Below, piece after piece: positions 4,810-5,408 of a DNA stretch of 5,408 nucleotides. Every line of letters starts with the position of its first letter. Positions within the stretch are counted from its first letter, which is position 1. The notes under the pieces were generated by a model that made no database searches, was not told the origin of the DNA, and worked only from the letters and a program-made list of their open reading frames with translations. Source of the DNA: CBDVBZ01 sp965372355 (GTDB taxonomy: Bacteria; Krumholzibacteriota; Krumholzibacteriia; WVZY01); contig CBDVBZ010000184.1 in the NCBI GenBank assembly GCA_965372355.1, positions 1 through 5,408 on the forward strand, in the 5' to 3' direction. The position numbers were made by a program, and so were the translations under genes.

Positions 4810-5408
4810 ATGGCGAGAATAGTTAAGAAGAAAAAACGAGGCCTCAAGATGAGAAGCTCCGGCTTCGCCGATAATGAGGTCTCGACAGAACGACCGCAGT
4901 TTGTGGAAAAGACTCCACCCTGTGCGGCCACCTGCCCAAACCACAACCGCATCCGTGAGATGCTGATGACGATTGCCTTGGCGGATAAGCACGAGAAGCC
5001 GTACGCACAGGCCTTTGAGGAGGCGTTCTACATCTTTCTCGAGACGACACCGTTTCCTTCGGTCTGCGGGCGTGTCTGTCCTCATCCGTGCGAGACCGGG
5101 TGCAACCGCCGGGAGAAGGACGGCGCGGTCAATGTGAACAAGGTGGAACGGTTCGTCGGTGACTACGGAATCGAGAAGGGCCTCAAGGCGAAGAAGCTCA
5201 CCGACGAGGTGAGAGAGGAAAAGGTTGCCGTTGTGGGTTCCGGACCGGGCGGTATGACGGCGGCGTACCATCTCGCGCGGTACGGCTATCCGGTGACCGT
5301 TTTCGAGGCGTTCCCCAAGCCCGGCGGCATGCTCCGTTACGGTATCCCCGAATACCGGCTGCCCCAGGAAATCCTGGAAGCCGAGATCGACCGCATCCTG
5401 GAGATGGG
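4810..5408 (+). CDS. dsrL: DsrL-type NAD(P)H oxidoreductase, 5' part
   Basis: The frame stays open from ATG 4810 to the window edge (199 codons); the 3' part is missing. The protein resembles the small subunit of glutamate synthase and DsrL. An N-terminal iron-sulfur domain shows CX3C (C38, C42) and CX3CX3CX3C (C86, C90, C94, C98; SVCGRVCPHPCETGC). A Rossmann FAD site then follows, VAVVGSGPGGMTAAY (139-153), with FEAFPKPGGMLRYGIPEYRLP (165-185). DsrL is a cytoplasmic NAD(P)H-dependent iron-sulfur flavoprotein linked to DsrAB. In sulfur oxidizers it passes electrons to NAD+; in DsrD-containing organisms it is thought to supply electrons for reduction. The lysine-rich start (MARIVKKKKRGLK) precedes the conserved domain. 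Another NADPH-dependent GltD-like enzyme is possible, but the place in a dsr operon favours DsrL. Confidence 0.82.
   Translation, partial: MARIVKKKKRGLKMRSSGFADNEVSTERPQFVEKTPPCAATCPNHNRIREMLMTIALADKHEKPYAQAFEEAFYIFLETTPFPSVCGRVCPHPCETGCNRREKDGAVNVNKVERFVGDYGIEKGLKAKKLTDEVREEKVAVVGSGPGGMTAAYHLARYGYPVTVFEAFPKPGGMLRYGIPEYRLPQEILEAEIDRILEM

Noticed and set aside
4774..5271. Minus-strand open frame of 165 codons
   Set aside because: It overlaps the dsrL-type gene, whose iron-sulfur and FAD motifs are clear in the plus-strand frame.
1..5408. CRISPR array, tRNA or rRNA genes
   Set aside because: No regularly spaced identical repeats, and no tRNA- or rRNA-like sequence noticed on either strand.

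Overview
The window is the front of a dissimilatory sulfite reductase (dsr) operon. All genes lie on the plus strand, in the order dsrA, dsrB, dsrD, dsrN, then a dsrL-type iron-sulfur flavoprotein gene that runs off the right edge. Gaps between genes are short (43, 11, 18 and 21 bases). Ribosome binding sites precede dsrA, dsrB, dsrD and dsrL. The organism is a bacterium, judged from the Shine-Dalgarno sequences, a TTGACA-N17-TACAAC promoter and the gene content. It is probably anaerobic and capable of reducing sulfite or sulfate. The phylum cannot be named from this window; dsr operons are often transferred and are found in many uncultured lineages.

Region by region. Positions 1-290 are GC-rich, show no convincing gene and hold two diverged copies of a repeat of about 40 bases (1-40 and 183-222). 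Positions 260-340 are AT-rich and hold several inverted repeats. Positions 357-374 form a TTGTGA-N6-TCACAA palindrome of the CRP/FNR family type. Positions 390-481 are purine-rich with a G-quadruplex motif. Positions 484-610 contain an imperfect dyad, a second CRP/FNR-like palindrome (559-572) and the best promoter. An untranslated leader of about 145 bases leads to the dsrA start at 763. The frame is open back to a TTG at 592, but that TTG lies inside the predicted promoter.

How the genes work together. DsrA and DsrB form the alpha2beta2 siroheme/[4Fe-4S] enzyme that reduces sulfite, passing partly reduced sulfur to DsrC (not in the window). DsrD is a small winged-helix protein reported to stimulate DsrAB. 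DsrN is a glutamine-dependent amidase thought to convert siroheme into siroheme amide, the DsrAB cofactor. DsrL is an NAD(P)H-linked iron-sulfur flavoprotein that connects the pyridine nucleotide pool to DsrAB chemistry.

The most notable feature is DsrD (a marker of the reductive pathway) next to DsrL (first known from sulfur oxidizers). This combination has been described in a minority of lineages. The upstream region is unusually rich in dyad symmetry, including two sites that resemble targets of HcpR-like or other CRP/FNR regulators. I see no wholly new system here.
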